Source: Chryseobacterium angstadtii
GTDB taxonomy: Bacteria; Bacteroidota; Bacteroidia; Flavobacteriales; Weeksellaceae
NCBI RefSeq assembly: GCF_001045465.1
Contig: NZ_LFND01000001.1
Coordinates: 124,001-188,000 of the forward strand
Reading direction: 5' to 3'
Length of the DNA: 64,000 nucleotides
Positions within the stretch are counted from its first letter, which is position 1; the number at the start of each line of letters is the position of its first letter. The notes under the pieces are model-generated. The model did no database searches. It worked only from the letters and a program-made list of their open reading frames with translations, and was not told the DNA's origin. This document shows, in pieces, positions 26,517-35,562 of this stretch. The position numbers and the translations under genes were made by a program.

Positions 26517-29177
26517 TTAATCTGCTAAATTGGGTGAGAGCCATTTTCTTGCTTCCTGGAGCGTACAACCTCTTCTTTCTGTATAATTCTTGAGCTGATC
26601 TTCAGTAATTTTTCCGAGGCCGAAATATTTAGCATGCGGACTTCCGAAATAATATCCGGAAACCGAAGCAGTAGGAAACATGGCAAGGCTTTCGGTAAGG
26701 AAAACGCCTGTATTTTCTTCTACTTTTAAAAGGTCCCAGATGGTTTTCTTTTCCAAATGATCCGGGCAGGCAGGATATCCGGGAGCCGGACGGACTCCTT
26801 TGTATTTTTCTGCAATCAGCTCTTCATTGCTAAGGTTTTCCTGATTGGCATAGCCCCAATATTCTGTTCTTACTTTTTTATGTAAAAATTCGGCATAGGC
26901 TTCTGCAAATCTGTCTGCGAGCGCTTTTACCATGATGGCATTATAATCATCATTGGCTTTTTCATATTCATCAGAAAGTTCGTCTGTTCCGAAACCTGTT
27001 GTTACGCAGAAAGCGCCTACATAGTCTGTTTTTCCGGAATCCTGAGGGGCTATGAAATCGCTCAGTGCCAGATAATCTTTTCCTTTTGAGCGCTGAGCCT
27101 GCTGTCTTAATGTAAGGAATCTGGCCTGCTCTTTATTATGCTCATCGAAAATGACAATATCATCCGTTTCATTGGAATTGGCTTTGAAAATTCCGAAGAT
27201 GGCTTTTGCCTGCAGTAATTTTTCATCAAGAATTCTTTTTAAAATCACCTGAGCATCTTTGAACAATTCTTTAGCCTGAGCTCCTACAACCTCATCTTCC
27301 AGAATATTCGGGTATTTGCCATGCAAATCCCAGCTTCTGAAAAACGGGGACCAGTCTATATACGGAAGGAGCTCATTCAGATCCTGATTTTCTATTACGG
27401 TAACTCCTACATTATTCGGAGTAAAGATCTCTTCGTTTTCCCAATTTATCTTAAAGCGGTTTTCTCTTGCTTCTTCAATGGAAACATAGTCTTTATCAAC
27501 CTGTCTGTTCAGGAATTTTTCACGGAAATCCGAATATTCGTCTTTCAGATCTGTAACATATTCTTTATTCCGGTCTCCCAGCAGAGAACTTACCACATTC
27601 ACCGCTCTTGAAGCATCGTTGACATGAACGACTGCATTTTTATATTTTAAATCAATTTTTACTGCTGTATGGGCTTTTGATGTGGTAGCACCCCCAATCA
27701 ATAGTGGAAAATTGAGGTTCTGTCTTTCTAATTCTGAAGCGATGTACACCATTTCATCAAGACTCGGCGTAATCAAGCCGCTTAATCCGATGACATCTAC
27801 TTTTTCTTCAATAGCGGTCTGGATGATTTTTTCCGCCGGAACCATCACTCCAAGATCTACAATTTCATAGTTATTACATCCCAATACAACGCTCACGATA
27901 TTTTTTCCGATATCATGTACATCACCTTTTACAGTAGCCATCAGTATTTTTCCGTTGGCAGGTTTAGCTCCGTCTTTTTCTGCTTCAATGAAAGGCTGCA
28001 GATAAGCAACGGCTTTTTTCATTACTCTGGCAGATTTTACCACCTGCGGAAGGAACATTTTTCCACTTCCGAACAGATCTCCTACCACGCCCATTCCGGT
28101 CATAAGATTAATTTCAATGACATGGAGCGGTCTTTCAGCCTGCTGTCTTGCCTCTTCAACATCTTCTTCAATAAAACGGTCAATTCCTTTCACCAAAGCA
28201 TGGGTAATTCTTTCCTGCAAAGGTTTCGTACGCCACTCCAGATCTTCAACTATTTCTTTCTTGACGGATTTATGCTTTTCGGAATAATCCAGAAGTCTTT
28301 CTGTGGCATCGTCTCTTTTATCGAGAATAACGTCTTCTACAAGTTCCAGAAGTTCTTTGTTGATTTCGTCATATACTTCCAGTAACGAAGGGTTTACAAT
28401 TCCCATATTCATCCCGGCCTGGATAGCATGATAAAGGAATACCGAGTGCATGGCTTCTCTTACGGTATCATTTCCACGGAATGAAAAGGAAACGTTGCTC
28501 ACGCCTCCGCTCACCGATGCATACGGAAGATTTTGTCTTACCCATCTTGTGGCTTCTATAAATTCAACAGCATTTTTGCGGTGTTCTTCCATTCCCGTTG
28601 CTACAGGGAAGATGTTAAGATCGAAAATAATGTCTTCAGCCGGAAAACCAATCTGATCAACCAAGATATCATAGGAGCGTTTTGAAATTTCAATTCTTCT
28701 ATCAAAATTATCAGCCTGCCCTGTTTCGTCAAATGCCATGACAATTACGGCGGCACCATATCTTTTAACCGCTTTTGCCTGCTTAATGAATTCTTCCTCG
28801 CCTCCTTTTAAGCTGATTGAATTGACTACGCATTTCCCCTGTGCTACCTGAAGTCCGGCTTCCAGAATCTCCCATTTAGAAGAGTCTATCATAATCGGAA
28901 TTCTTGCAATATCCGGCTCTGAGGCTATTAAGTTCAGGAATTTAATCATTGAAGCTTTTCCATCAATCAATCCATCATCAAAATTGACATCAAGAATCTG
29001 TGCACCACCTTCTACCTGATGGCGGGCAATATCAAGTGCTTCCGAGAATTTCTCTTCCTTGATGAGTCTTAAAAATTTCTTGGAACCGGCAACATTGGTC
29101 CTTTCACCAACATTGATGAAATTACTCTCCGGCGTTATGATAAGAGGCTCAAGGCCTGATAATCTTAAATATTTCAT
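26517..29177 (-). CDS. metH: Methionine synthase MetH, C-terminal part (pterin, cobalamin and activation domains)
   Basis: An 886-aa cobalamin-dependent methionine synthase that lacks the homocysteine-binding module. It has the pterin-binding barrel ([31 protein letters not shown]), the B12 helical cap and the B12 domain with GDVHDIGKN, in which His421 is the cobalt ligand, plus [15 protein letters not shown]. The C-terminal S-adenosylmethionine-binding reactivation domain shows [14 protein letters not shown] and [11 protein letters not shown]. The missing module is supplied by the separate gene at 30360-31370. The desaturase gene lies between the two, ending 27 nt upstream on the transcribed strand. 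Confidence 0.94.
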   Translation of the reverse strand: MKYLRLSGLEPLIITPESNFINVGERTNVAGSKKFLRLIKEEKFSEALDIARHQVEGGAQILDVNFDDGLIDGKASMIKFLNLIASEPDIARIPIMIDSSKWEILEAGLQVAQGKCVVNSISLKGGEEEFIKQAKAVKRYGAAVIVMAFDETGQADNFDRRIEISKRSYDILVDQIGFPAEDIIFDLNIFPVATGMEEHRKNAVEFIEATRWVRQNLPYASVSGGVSNVSFSFRGNDTVREAMHSVFLYHAIQAGMNMGIVNPSLLEVYDEINKELLELVEDVILDKRDDATERLLDYSEKHKSVKKEIVEDLEWRTKPLQERITHALVKGIDRFIEEDVEEARQQAERPLHVIEINLMTGMGVVGDLFGSGKMFLPQVVKSARVMKKAVAYLQPFIEAEKDGAKPANGKILMATVKGDVHDIGKNIVSVVLGCNNYEIVDLGVMVPAEKIIQTAIEEKVDVIGLSGLITPSLDEMVYIASELERQNLNFPLLIGGATTSKAHTAVKIDLKYKNAVVHVNDASRAVNVVSSLLGDRNKEYVTDLKDEYSDFREKFLNRQVDKDYVSIEEARENRFKINWENEEIFTPNNVGVTVIENQDLNELLPYIDWSPFFRSWDLHGKYPNILEDEVVGAQAKELFKDAQVILKRILDEKLLQAKAIFGIFKANSNETDDIVIFDEHNKEQARFLTLRQQAQRSKGKDYLALSDFIAPQDSGKTDYVGAFCVTTGFGTDELSDEYEKANDDYNAIMVKALADRFAEAYAEFLHKKVRTEYWGYANQENLSNEELIAEKYKGVRPAPGYPACPDHLEKKTIWDLLKVEENTGVFLTESLAMFPTASVSGYYFGSPHAKYFGLGKITEDQLKNYTERRGCTLQEARKWLSPNLAD

Positions 29178-29183
29178 TAATTT

Positions 29184-30275
29184 TTATTCTTCTAAAATAT
29201 AATAGGCGTTGTTTGCATTCTGTTTCAGCAGATCTACATGCTTGCCCAGTGCGGTAAAAATTGGAAATCTTTTATAGGCAAGATCATGTTCTTTTGCAAA
29301 TTCTTTGATTTCTTCGGTGATTTCATTATAATACATATAGCTGTAATTCGGAAAGAGATGATGGGCGACATGGAAATTAAAGTTTCCCAAAACATTTCTT
29401 ACCAGCCAGTTGTTTTCCTGTAAATCGTTGGTCACCTCAAACTGATGACGGAGCCAACTGAACGGAAGACCGTTCTTCGTATCCAATTTCGGAAAGGCAT
29501 TATCAGGAAGCGGATGCAGAGGCAGCAGCACGAAAAGTGCAAAAATACTCGCTGCAATAACCTGAAGAATCCATGCTCCCAAAGCCAGTCCGATAGATAC
29601 TTTAAAGAACAAAACAGGAACCGCTATCTGATAAAAGAAATAGAACAGCTTATAGCTTACCATTTTTACTTTTTCAATGACAGGAATAGAACCCTGTGTC
29701 TTTAAAATCACTCTTTCTTTATCAAAAAAATCTCTGAAATCTCTGATAAACATCCAATTAAAGAGGTAAAGCGGATACACGAGAAAGAAAAATCTATGCT
29801 GAAATTTCTGAACTCCTTTTGCTTTCACCCACGGAACAATTAAAAGCAATCCGCTCTGCTCGATATCCGTATCCCATCCATCCACATTCGGATAGGCATG
29901 ATGGCTTGCGATATGTCTTTTTTTCCAGATGTAGGAATTAGCTCCTACAAAATCAAAAATGTGCAGCACAAGCTCATTGAGTTTTTTACTTTTATAAATA
30001 TTGTTGTGAGCCGCTTCATGAATAAGGTTTAAATAAATCAAGACTAAAGAAATTCCCATTAAAACAAAACTTCCCATATAGATCCAGGAGTTATCCGCAT
30101 TGAATATGGCCAGGAGATACAACGCAAAATAGATCAAAGGCAGAATAACCGCTTTGATCTGAATATAAATATCCCTGTTTCCGGGAATGGCTTCTATACG
30201 CTGATTCACCTTCTTTCTTAGTTCATTAAACAGTTTTGTATCCTCTGAGTCTTTTAAGTAACTTGGCTTTTCCAT
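29184..30275 (-). CDS. Acyl-lipid fatty acid desaturase, between the two metH parts
   Basis: Membrane di-iron desaturase that introduces a double bond into acyl chains. The three histidine boxes are HEAAH (after YLNLI), HIASHH and HVAHH, and several hydrophobic segments flank them (AVILPLIYFALYLLAIF, FVLMGISLVLIYL, ALGAWILQVIAASIFALFV). I use ATG 30275 (MEKPSYLKDSED); the longer frame to 30311 would need a GTG start. The protein is 363 aa. The gene ends 6 nt before metH-C, so it lies within the methionine operon although its role is in membrane lipids. Front-end versus acyl-CoA or sphingolipid specificity cannot be told. Confidence 0.88.
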   Translation of the reverse strand: MEKPSYLKDSEDTKLFNELRKKVNQRIEAIPGNRDIYIQIKAVILPLIYFALYLLAIFNADNSWIYMGSFVLMGISLVLIYLNLIHEAAHNNIYKSKKLNELVLHIFDFVGANSYIWKKRHIASHHAYPNVDGWDTDIEQSGLLLIVPWVKAKGVQKFQHRFFFLVYPLYLFNWMFIRDFRDFFDKERVILKTQGSIPVIEKVKMVSYKLFYFFYQIAVPVLFFKVSIGLALGAWILQVIAASIFALFVLLPLHPLPDNAFPKLDTKNGLPFSWLRHQFEVTNDLQENNWLVRNVLGNFNFHVAHHLFPNYSYMYYNEITEEIKEFAKEHDLAYKRFPIFTALGKHVDLLKQNANNAYYILEE

Positions 30276-30359
30276 GGTGTTAAATTTTTGTGGCTCACTT
30301 AAAGATAACACTTATAATCAAGTACTTAATTCATGTTTTAATTAAAAAAATCTATTAAA

Positions 30360-31370
30360 TCATACAAATTTCTTCAATTCTCTTGGCGAATATTCTGCAA
30401 CCAGGTCTGCAATGGCTTTGATATGATCCGGTGTTGTTCCACAGCATCCGCCAATAATATTAATCAGTCCCTTTTCAACATATTCTTTAATCTGCCTCGC
30501 CATGTCTTCCGGAGTTTCATCATATTTCCCGAAAGCATTGGGAAGTCCCGCATTCGGATAGGCTGAAACATAGAACTCTGAATTGTGCGCCAATGTTTCC
30601 AGATAAGGAGTCAGCTGATCTGCACCTAATGCACAGTTGAATCCTACGCTCAGTAAATTCAGGTGTGAAACCGAGATCAGAAAAGCTTCCGCCGTCTGCC
30701 CGCTCAATGTTCTTCCCGAGGCATCCGTAATAGTTCCGGAAACCATGATAGGAATTACAATATTTCTTTCGTCCTGAATCTCATCAATAGCAAATAATGC
30801 CGCTTTTGCATTCAGCGTATCGAAAATGGTTTCCACAAGAAGAATATCTGAACCGCCATCCAGCAAAGCTTCACACTGTTGTTTGTAGGCTACTCTCAAT
30901 TCTTCAAAAGTAATCGCTCTGTATCCCGGATCATTTACATCGGGGCTTAAACTTGCCGTTCTGTTGGTAGGCCCTATAGATCCTGCTACAAATCTTGGTT
31001 TTTCCGGGTTTTGAGCTGTAAACTGATCACAAACTTTTCTGGCAATTTTTGCAGATTCATAGTTGAGTTCGTACACAAGGTCTTCCATATGATAATCTGC
31101 CATTGCAATGGTAGTTCCTGAGAATGTATTGGTCTCAAGGATGTCTGCTCCGGCTTCCAGATACTTTCTGTGCACCTCTTCAATAGCCTGTGGCTGAGTA
31201 ATAGAAAGGAGGTCGTTATTTCCTTTTACCGGATGCTCCCAATCTTTGAAACGCTCACCACGGTAGTCTTCTTCTTCAAATTTGTAGCGTTGCAGCATGG
31301 TTCCCATAGCGCCATCGAGAATTAAAATTCTCTCTGATAATGCTTTGTATAATTGTTCTGAATTGTTCAT
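30360..31370 (-). CDS. Methionine synthase MetH, N-terminal homocysteine methyltransferase module
   Basis: A 336-aa stand-alone homocysteine S-methyltransferase domain. It starts [13 protein letters not shown], as MetH does. The three zinc-binding cysteines are the Cys of [10 protein letters not shown] and the pair in [11 protein letters not shown]. It supplies the homocysteine-binding half of cobalamin-dependent methionine synthase; the pterin, B12 and reactivation domains are in the gene at 26517-29177. Such two-gene MetH is known in flavobacteria, so this is not a fresh mutation. An interspersed hairpin repeat (31390-31437) lies 20 nt upstream of its start, in its leader. Confidence 0.93.
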   Translation of the reverse strand: MNNSEQLYKALSERILILDGAMGTMLQRYKFEEEDYRGERFKDWEHPVKGNNDLLSITQPQAIEEVHRKYLEAGADILETNTFSGTTIAMADYHMEDLVYELNYESAKIARKVCDQFTAQNPEKPRFVAGSIGPTNRTASLSPDVNDPGYRAITFEELRVAYKQQCEALLDGGSDILLVETIFDTLNAKAALFAIDEIQDERNIVIPIMVSGTITDASGRTLSGQTAEAFLISVSHLNLLSVGFNCALGADQLTPYLETLAHNSEFYVSAYPNAGLPNAFGKYDETPEDMARQIKEYVEKGLINIIGGCCGTTPDHIKAIADLVAEYSPRELKKFV

Positions 31371-31389
31371 ATGTTTTGTTGTTTAATGA

Positions 31390-31437
31390 CAGGATTTGAT
31401 CCTATCCTTTGCTAAATCATCCTCTTAAGACTCTTTG
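31390..31437 (-). repeat. Two-hairpin interspersed repeat, copy 1 (metH-N leader, diverged)
   Basis: Plus-strand AGGAT-TTG-ATCCT (31391-31403), then CCTTTGCTAAATCATCC and CTTAAGACTC. It aligns base for base with copies at 41226 and 51321. Stem 1 is intact with different bases from the other copies. Stem 2 is damaged (two mismatches, one compensated pair). Confidence 0.6.
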
Positions 31438-31472
31438 ATTTATTTCAAACAAATAATTGATATGGATTTAAA

Positions 31473-32633
31473 TTAATCCAATGCCTGCTTTAAATCTGCA
31501 ATAATATCATCTACATACTCAAGACCTACAGAACATCTCACAAGTCCTGCAGTGATGCCTACTTCATTTCTTTCTTCATCGGTGAGCTTTGAGTGGGTAG
31601 TAGATGCCGGATGTGTTACGATGGTTCTGGTATCTCCTAAGTTGGCAGAAAGAGAACACATTTTTATTTTGTCGAGAAATCTTCTGCCTCCGTCAATTCC
31701 GCCTTTGATTTCAAACGCAACGATATTTCCGCCCAGCTTCATTTGCTTTTTTGCAATTTCATAACTTGGATGAGAGGGTAAGAATGGATATTTTACCAGT
31801 TCTACATTGGGATGGCTTTCTAAGAATTCAGCTACTTTCAATGCATTCTCACAATGTTTATCTACACGAATGGCAAGTGTTTCCAAACTTTTGGATAATA
31901 CCCATGCATTGAAAGGGGACATGGCAGGTCCCGTATTTCTTGCGAAAAGATAAATTTCTCTGATCAGATCGGCTTTTCCTACTGCTACTCCTCCTAATAC
32001 TCTTCCCTGTCCATCAATCAATTTTGTAGCTGAATGAACTACAACATCTGCTCCGTATTTTATAGGCTGCTGCAGGTATGGAGTGGCAAAACAGTTATCC
32101 ACAATAAAGATGAGGTTATGTTTTTTAGCAATCTGGCCGAAAAACTCAAGATCAAGAATTTCAATAGCCGGATTGGTAGGCGTTTCCAGATATAAGATTT
32201 TGGTATTGGGTTTAATATACTGTTCTACATTTGCTGCATCTTCTGCCTTGAAATAGGTAGTTTCAATATTCCATTTTGGAAAATACTTGGTAAACAGGGT
32301 ATGCGTGGATCCAAAAACAGACTGGCAGCTTACAATATGATCTCCCGCATCCAATAAGGTTGCAAATGTGGAATAAATAGCGGCCATCCCAGTTGCAAAT
32401 GCATATCCGGCTTCTGCGCCTTCCATTTTGACAATCTTATCTGTAAATTCAGTAACATTCGGGTTTGAGAAACGGCTGTACAGGTTTTTAGATTTTTCTT
32501 CTGCAAAACTGGCTCTCATATCTTCTGCATCCTGAAAAATAAAACTGGATGTAAGGTATAATGGTGTGGAATGCTCATCAAACTGAGTTCTTTCTGTTTG
32601 GGTTCTTATTGCTGAGGTTTCGAAATTTTCCAT
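31473..32633 (-). CDS. O-succinyl/O-acetylhomoserine sulfhydrylase (Cys/Met metabolism PLP enzyme)
   Basis: A 386-aa PLP enzyme of the cystathionine gamma-synthase group. The PLP lysine is Lys204 in SATKLIDGQGR, and LETPTNPAIEILD with VDNCFATP are also typical. The neighbouring MetX makes acetylhomoserine, so direct sulfhydrylation of an acylhomoserine to homocysteine (MetZ/MetY role) is the most likely step. Cystathionine gamma-synthase cannot be excluded by motif alone. It belongs to the methionine operon, between the homoserine dehydrogenase and metH-N genes. Confidence 0.88.
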   Translation of the reverse strand: MENFETSAIRTQTERTQFDEHSTPLYLTSSFIFQDAEDMRASFAEEKSKNLYSRFSNPNVTEFTDKIVKMEGAEAGYAFATGMAAIYSTFATLLDAGDHIVSCQSVFGSTHTLFTKYFPKWNIETTYFKAEDAANVEQYIKPNTKILYLETPTNPAIEILDLEFFGQIAKKHNLIFIVDNCFATPYLQQPIKYGADVVVHSATKLIDGQGRVLGGVAVGKADLIREIYLFARNTGPAMSPFNAWVLSKSLETLAIRVDKHCENALKVAEFLESHPNVELVKYPFLPSHPSYEIAKKQMKLGGNIVAFEIKGGIDGGRRFLDKIKMCSLSANLGDTRTIVTHPASTTHSKLTDEERNEVGITAGLVRCSVGLEYVDDIIADLKQALD

Positions 32634-32665
32634 ATAGTTTAATTATCAATGTATGAATGAATCAG

Positions 32666-32720
32666 TATAACAATGTACCAATGATTGCCAGACCGATACA
32701 TTGTTATATTGTTACATTAT
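32666..32720. repeat. Inverted octamer array between the homoserine dehydrogenase and sulfhydrylase genes
   Basis: TATAACAATGTA (32666-32677) is the exact reverse complement of TACATTGTTATA (32697-32708). The right side continues in 8-nt phase: TACATTGT, TATATTGT, TACATTAT (32697-32720). The inverted pair encloses 19 nt. The same octamer forms a five-unit array at 41305-41344. Confidence 0.7.
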
Positions 32721-32725
32721 TAATA

Positions 32726-34264
32726 TTATTTAGTTTCACTTACTCTTAAAATATCTCCAAAAACACCTCGTGCCGTTACCTGAGCTCCGGCTCCGGCTCC
32801 CATGATCACTATCGGGTTTTCGCCATAACTTTCTGTATAGATCTCAAAGATGGAATCTGAACCTTTCAACTGGCCTAAAGCAGAGCTTCCCGGAACCGAA
32901 ACCAATTTCACGTCTAACTGTCCCTTATCTTTCTGAAGATCGCCATGAAGGTCTCCCACATATCTCAATACATGACCTGGCTCCTGCCCTTCTTTAATTT
33001 TCTGATATTCCTCATCCAATTCTTCCAATCTTGAAATGAATTCATTTTTATCTACCGCCAAAAGATTTTCAGGAATCAGGTTCTGGATGTTGATATCCTG
33101 AAACTCATTGATCAGGTCAAGTTCTCTGGCCAGGATCAGAAGTTTTCTTGCCACATCGTTTCCGGAAAGGTCTTCACGCGGATCAGGTTCTGTAAATCCT
33201 TTTTCCATTGCTTCTCCGATGATCGTTGAAAACTTATCGTTTCTTACGGAGAAATTGTTGAAAATATAACTTAATGATCCAGAGAATACACCTTTAATTC
33301 TTGTAATATTTTCTCCTGAAAGGTGTAGAAGCTTTATGGTATCAATTAACGGAAGGCCCGCTCCCACATTGGTTTCATAAAGATAACGTCTGTTGTTTTT
33401 GCTCAACGTATATCTTAGTTTCCGGTATTCTTCAATAGGAAGTGTATTGAAAATTTTGTTGGAAGAGACAAGGTCAAAACCATTCTCAGCAAGAGCATGG
33501 TAGTTTTTCACAAAATCTTTGCTTGCAGTATTATCTACTACAATCAGGTTTTCCAGCTGATTTTCTTTTGAAAAATTAATCAGTTCTTCAACATTTGAAG
33601 GATGCTCGGCAGTTAATACCTCATCATTCCAGTCTGCATTAAATCCTTTTTTATTAAAGGCTATTTTTCTTGAATTGGCTACTGCCACGACTTTAAGGTC
33701 TATCTTTTTTCGTCTTCTGATCTCCTCTGAAGATTCTAAAACCTGATTTATTAATGTTTTCCCTACGTTTCCATGACCTATAATGGCCAGATGAACGGTT
33801 TTAGGCTTTTTAAATATTTCGGATTCAATGACATTTTTCGTTTTTTCGTCCTGGGAAGAAGTAACTACAATATTCACTCTGTTTTCACCGGACACCTGGT
33901 TTAAAAGAAGTGGAAAAACATTGTTTCTGGCCAGCTCTGCAAGAACTTTATTGAAATCCTCCGCTACAAATCCAAGTACGGATACATTATTGATGCTGTA
34001 GATCTGGGATACTTTCCCTGATCTTCTTTCCTCTTCAAATTCATCTATCAGGCAGGCAACTGCTTTTTCCGCATCTGCTTCGTTCACCAGAATAGAGATT
34101 CCGTTTTCAATAGCCTGCTGGGAAATTACTCCTACACTGATACGCGCCAAAGTAAGCGCTTTAAAAATTCTTCCGTCGATTCCGATTTCGCCCAGGAAAT
34201 CTTCTCCTTCAAATTTGATAATCGATCTGTTCTTTAAAAATTTTATTTCGTTAGCATTTTTCAT
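32726..34264 (-). CDS. Homoserine dehydrogenase with N-terminal ACT (aspartokinase regulatory) domains, kinase domain absent
   Basis: A 512-aa protein that looks like the back part of a ThrA-type aspartokinase/homoserine dehydrogenase. Residues 1 to about 160 are paired ACT domains (ISVGVISQQAIENGISIL, VSVLGFVAEDFNKVLAEL). The dehydrogenase follows, with nucleotide loop LAIIGHGNVGKT, YETNVGAGLPLI, and catalytic EDLSGNDVARKLLILAR. No aspartokinase catalytic domain (KFGGTS type) is present upstream, so aspartate phosphorylation must come from another gene. It reduces aspartate semialdehyde to homoserine, the substrate of MetX. It starts 5 nt after the metX stop. Confidence 0.9.
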   Translation of the reverse strand: MKNANEIKFLKNRSIIKFEGEDFLGEIGIDGRIFKALTLARISVGVISQQAIENGISILVNEADAEKAVACLIDEFEEERRSGKVSQIYSINNVSVLGFVAEDFNKVLAELARNNVFPLLLNQVSGENRVNIVVTSSQDEKTKNVIESEIFKKPKTVHLAIIGHGNVGKTLINQVLESSEEIRRRKKIDLKVVAVANSRKIAFNKKGFNADWNDEVLTAEHPSNVEELINFSKENQLENLIVVDNTASKDFVKNYHALAENGFDLVSSNKIFNTLPIEEYRKLRYTLSKNNRRYLYETNVGAGLPLIDTIKLLHLSGENITRIKGVFSGSLSYIFNNFSVRNDKFSTIIGEAMEKGFTEPDPREDLSGNDVARKLLILARELDLINEFQDINIQNLIPENLLAVDKNEFISRLEELDEEYQKIKEGQEPGHVLRYVGDLHGDLQKDKGQLDVKLVSVPGSSALGQLKGSDSIFEIYTESYGENPIVIMGAGAGAQVTARGVFGDILRVSETK

Positions 34265-34269
34265 CTGTA

Positions 34270-35208
34270 CTATAAAATATTTTTTATGATTGTATTTAAT
34301 TGTTGATATTCCATTAGGAAGGCGTCATGCCCGTGTATAGATTGGATCTCATGGTAGAAAACCTCCTGTTTTTTTTCTTTCAGCCTTTCGAAACACATTC
34401 GTATTTCAGAAGCGGGGAAAAAGAGGTCTGTATCTACGGAGATCATGTGCATTCGCGCTCCAATCTTCTCCAGTTGCTGCTCATCTGTATTCAGATTCAT
34501 CAGAAGGTGGTTCATGAGTTTATATGCTTTTAAACTAAATCTATCGTTTAAAGAATTTCCATGATAAATCAGCCAGTCTTCAGATTCTAAATGTTGATTG
34601 TCTTTATCATATCTGTTCTGAAACCTGTCATTTAAAGACTGAGGTGTTCTATAACATAACATGGCATGGATTCTGGCTTTCTGCAGTGGTTCTTCGTTGC
34701 TGTTCAGTAAAAATTTCTGAACAAGACATTGGGCATGAAGCCAGTCGTGGGTTTTAAAATCACAGGCTATGGGAATGCATATTTCTGCCAGTTGAGGTTT
34801 CTTAGCAAGCATTTGCCAGGCTATTCCTCCGCCCAGAGAACCTCCGATAGTGGCATAAAGGTTTTTGATATCTAAGGCTTCAAGCCCTTTCAAAAATATC
34901 TCTGCAATATCTGAAGGGGTGAAATCTTCGTAGTTGTCAATTAAAAAATGGTCATACCCATTTCCGGGAATATTGAAACACAGAACTGTATATTTGTTGG
35001 TGTCAATCACCTGATTTTCACCAATTAACTGTTTCCACCATCCTTTGTCTCCGGCCACATTGGAATTTCCGGTTAAGGCATGATTGATCAAGATAATGGG
35101 AGCTGTAAACAGGTCTTTCCCGAAGATCTGATAGGTCAACGGGATATGGTATTCCTTTTGGGAATGGGTTTGATACGAAAGATTAATATAGTTTAGTTCT
35201 GTTTTCAA
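34270..35208 (-). CDS. metX: Homoserine O-acetyltransferase family protein (TTG start inferred)
   Basis: An alpha/beta-hydrolase fold acyltransferase that activates homoserine, first gene of the methionine operon. The nucleophile serine is in IGGSLGGGIAWQ, the triad Asp in VDTDLFFP, and His in IHGHDAFLMEY. There is no ATG in the N-terminal region. The frame stays open upstream to 35304, but that part reads through the riboswitch. I infer TTG 35208, giving LKTELNYINLSYQTHSQKEY, which fits the usual N-terminus; the length is 312 aa, short for MetX (about 350-380). Acetyl versus succinyl specificity is not decided by sequence alone. Confidence 0.85.
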   Translation of the reverse strand: MKTELNYINLSYQTHSQKEYHIPLTYQIFGKDLFTAPIILINHALTGNSNVAGDKGWWKQLIGENQVIDTNKYTVLCFNIPGNGYDHFLIDNYEDFTPSDIAEIFLKGLEALDIKNLYATIGGSLGGGIAWQMLAKKPQLAEICIPIACDFKTHDWLHAQCLVQKFLLNSNEEPLQKARIHAMLCYRTPQSLNDRFQNRYDKDNQHLESEDWLIYHGNSLNDRFSLKAYKLMNHLLMNLNTDEQQLEKIGARMHMISVDTDLFFPASEIRMCFERLKEKKQEVFYHEIQSIHGHDAFLMEYQQLNTIIKNIL

Positions 35209-35268
35209 TTCTATTATTTTAATACAATTGAAAATGCCACAGGAAATGGCTGAAAAGAACTTCAGTAA

Positions 35269-35371
35269 GTTATCTGTCCAAAATAAATTGGTAGAACGTA
35301 GCACCTTCTCTGCTTGCGCAAAGGGTTGCTAAGGTTTCACAGGGTCTAATCCCTCAACCTTTCTTGATAAC
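35269..35371 (-). promoter_or_regulatory. SAM-I (S-box) riboswitch controlling the methionine operon
   Basis: Read on the minus strand, the core runs GTTATCAAGAAAGG, GAGGGATTAGACCC, TGTGAAACCTTAGCAACC and AAGGTGCTACG. These are the conserved P1, P2, kink-turn and J3/4 blocks of the S-box. P1 closes as GTTATC (35371-35366) with GATAAC (35274-35269), and P4 as CCAA/TTGG before it. No classical terminator with a T-run separates it from the inferred TTG (61 nt), only weak hairpins. Control may therefore be at translation, or by a platform I cannot see. Confidence 0.93.
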
Positions 35372-35400
35372 ATTTTCAATATTTGAATGATCGAATGGTG

Positions 35401-35408
35401 CAAAGGTA
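35401..35408 (-). promoter_or_regulatory. Putative -7 promoter element of the methionine operon
   Basis: TACCTTTG on the minus strand (35408-35401) is a perfect match to TAnnTTTG and lies 30 nt upstream of riboswitch P1. The -33 region is only T-rich, so the promoter is partly supported. Confidence 0.45.
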
Positions 35409-35511
35409 TGTCTTTTATTTTAAATATTTAAAAAAAATTAATTTAATATTTAAAAAGCCCATAAACAGAAGTATTTCACAACTATATTAAGAATTATTCA
35501 GATGGAAGGAA

Positions 35512-35542
35512 TTGGAATTATTTTTCAAAAAAACTACCTTCG
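35512..35542 (+). promoter_or_regulatory. Putative promoter of the GH63-type glucosidase
   Basis: TTG (35512-35514), a 20-nt spacer and TACCTTCG (35535-35542, one mismatch to TAnnTTTG) stand 21 nt before the ATG. The leader would be about 14 nt. The rest of the gap 35372-35511 is AT-rich with the divergent methionine promoter. Confidence 0.4.
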
Positions 35543-35562
35543 TATTGAAAAAATGATGAAAT

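Noticed and set aside
26517..31370. Split metH as a fresh disruption by the desaturase gene
   Set aside because: Both parts are complete domains with their own starts and stops, and two-gene MetH is known in this group, so it is not a broken gene.
32095..32103. Isolated perfect DnaA boxes (also about 20248 and 23678)
   Set aside because: Each is single, inside a coding region, and about as frequent as chance; only the cluster at 12081-12243 is notable.
35209..35304. N-terminal extension of metX by an open frame up to 35304
   Set aside because: The extension reads through the conserved SAM-I riboswitch core and P4, has no family resemblance and gives an unlikely cysteine-rich N-terminus.
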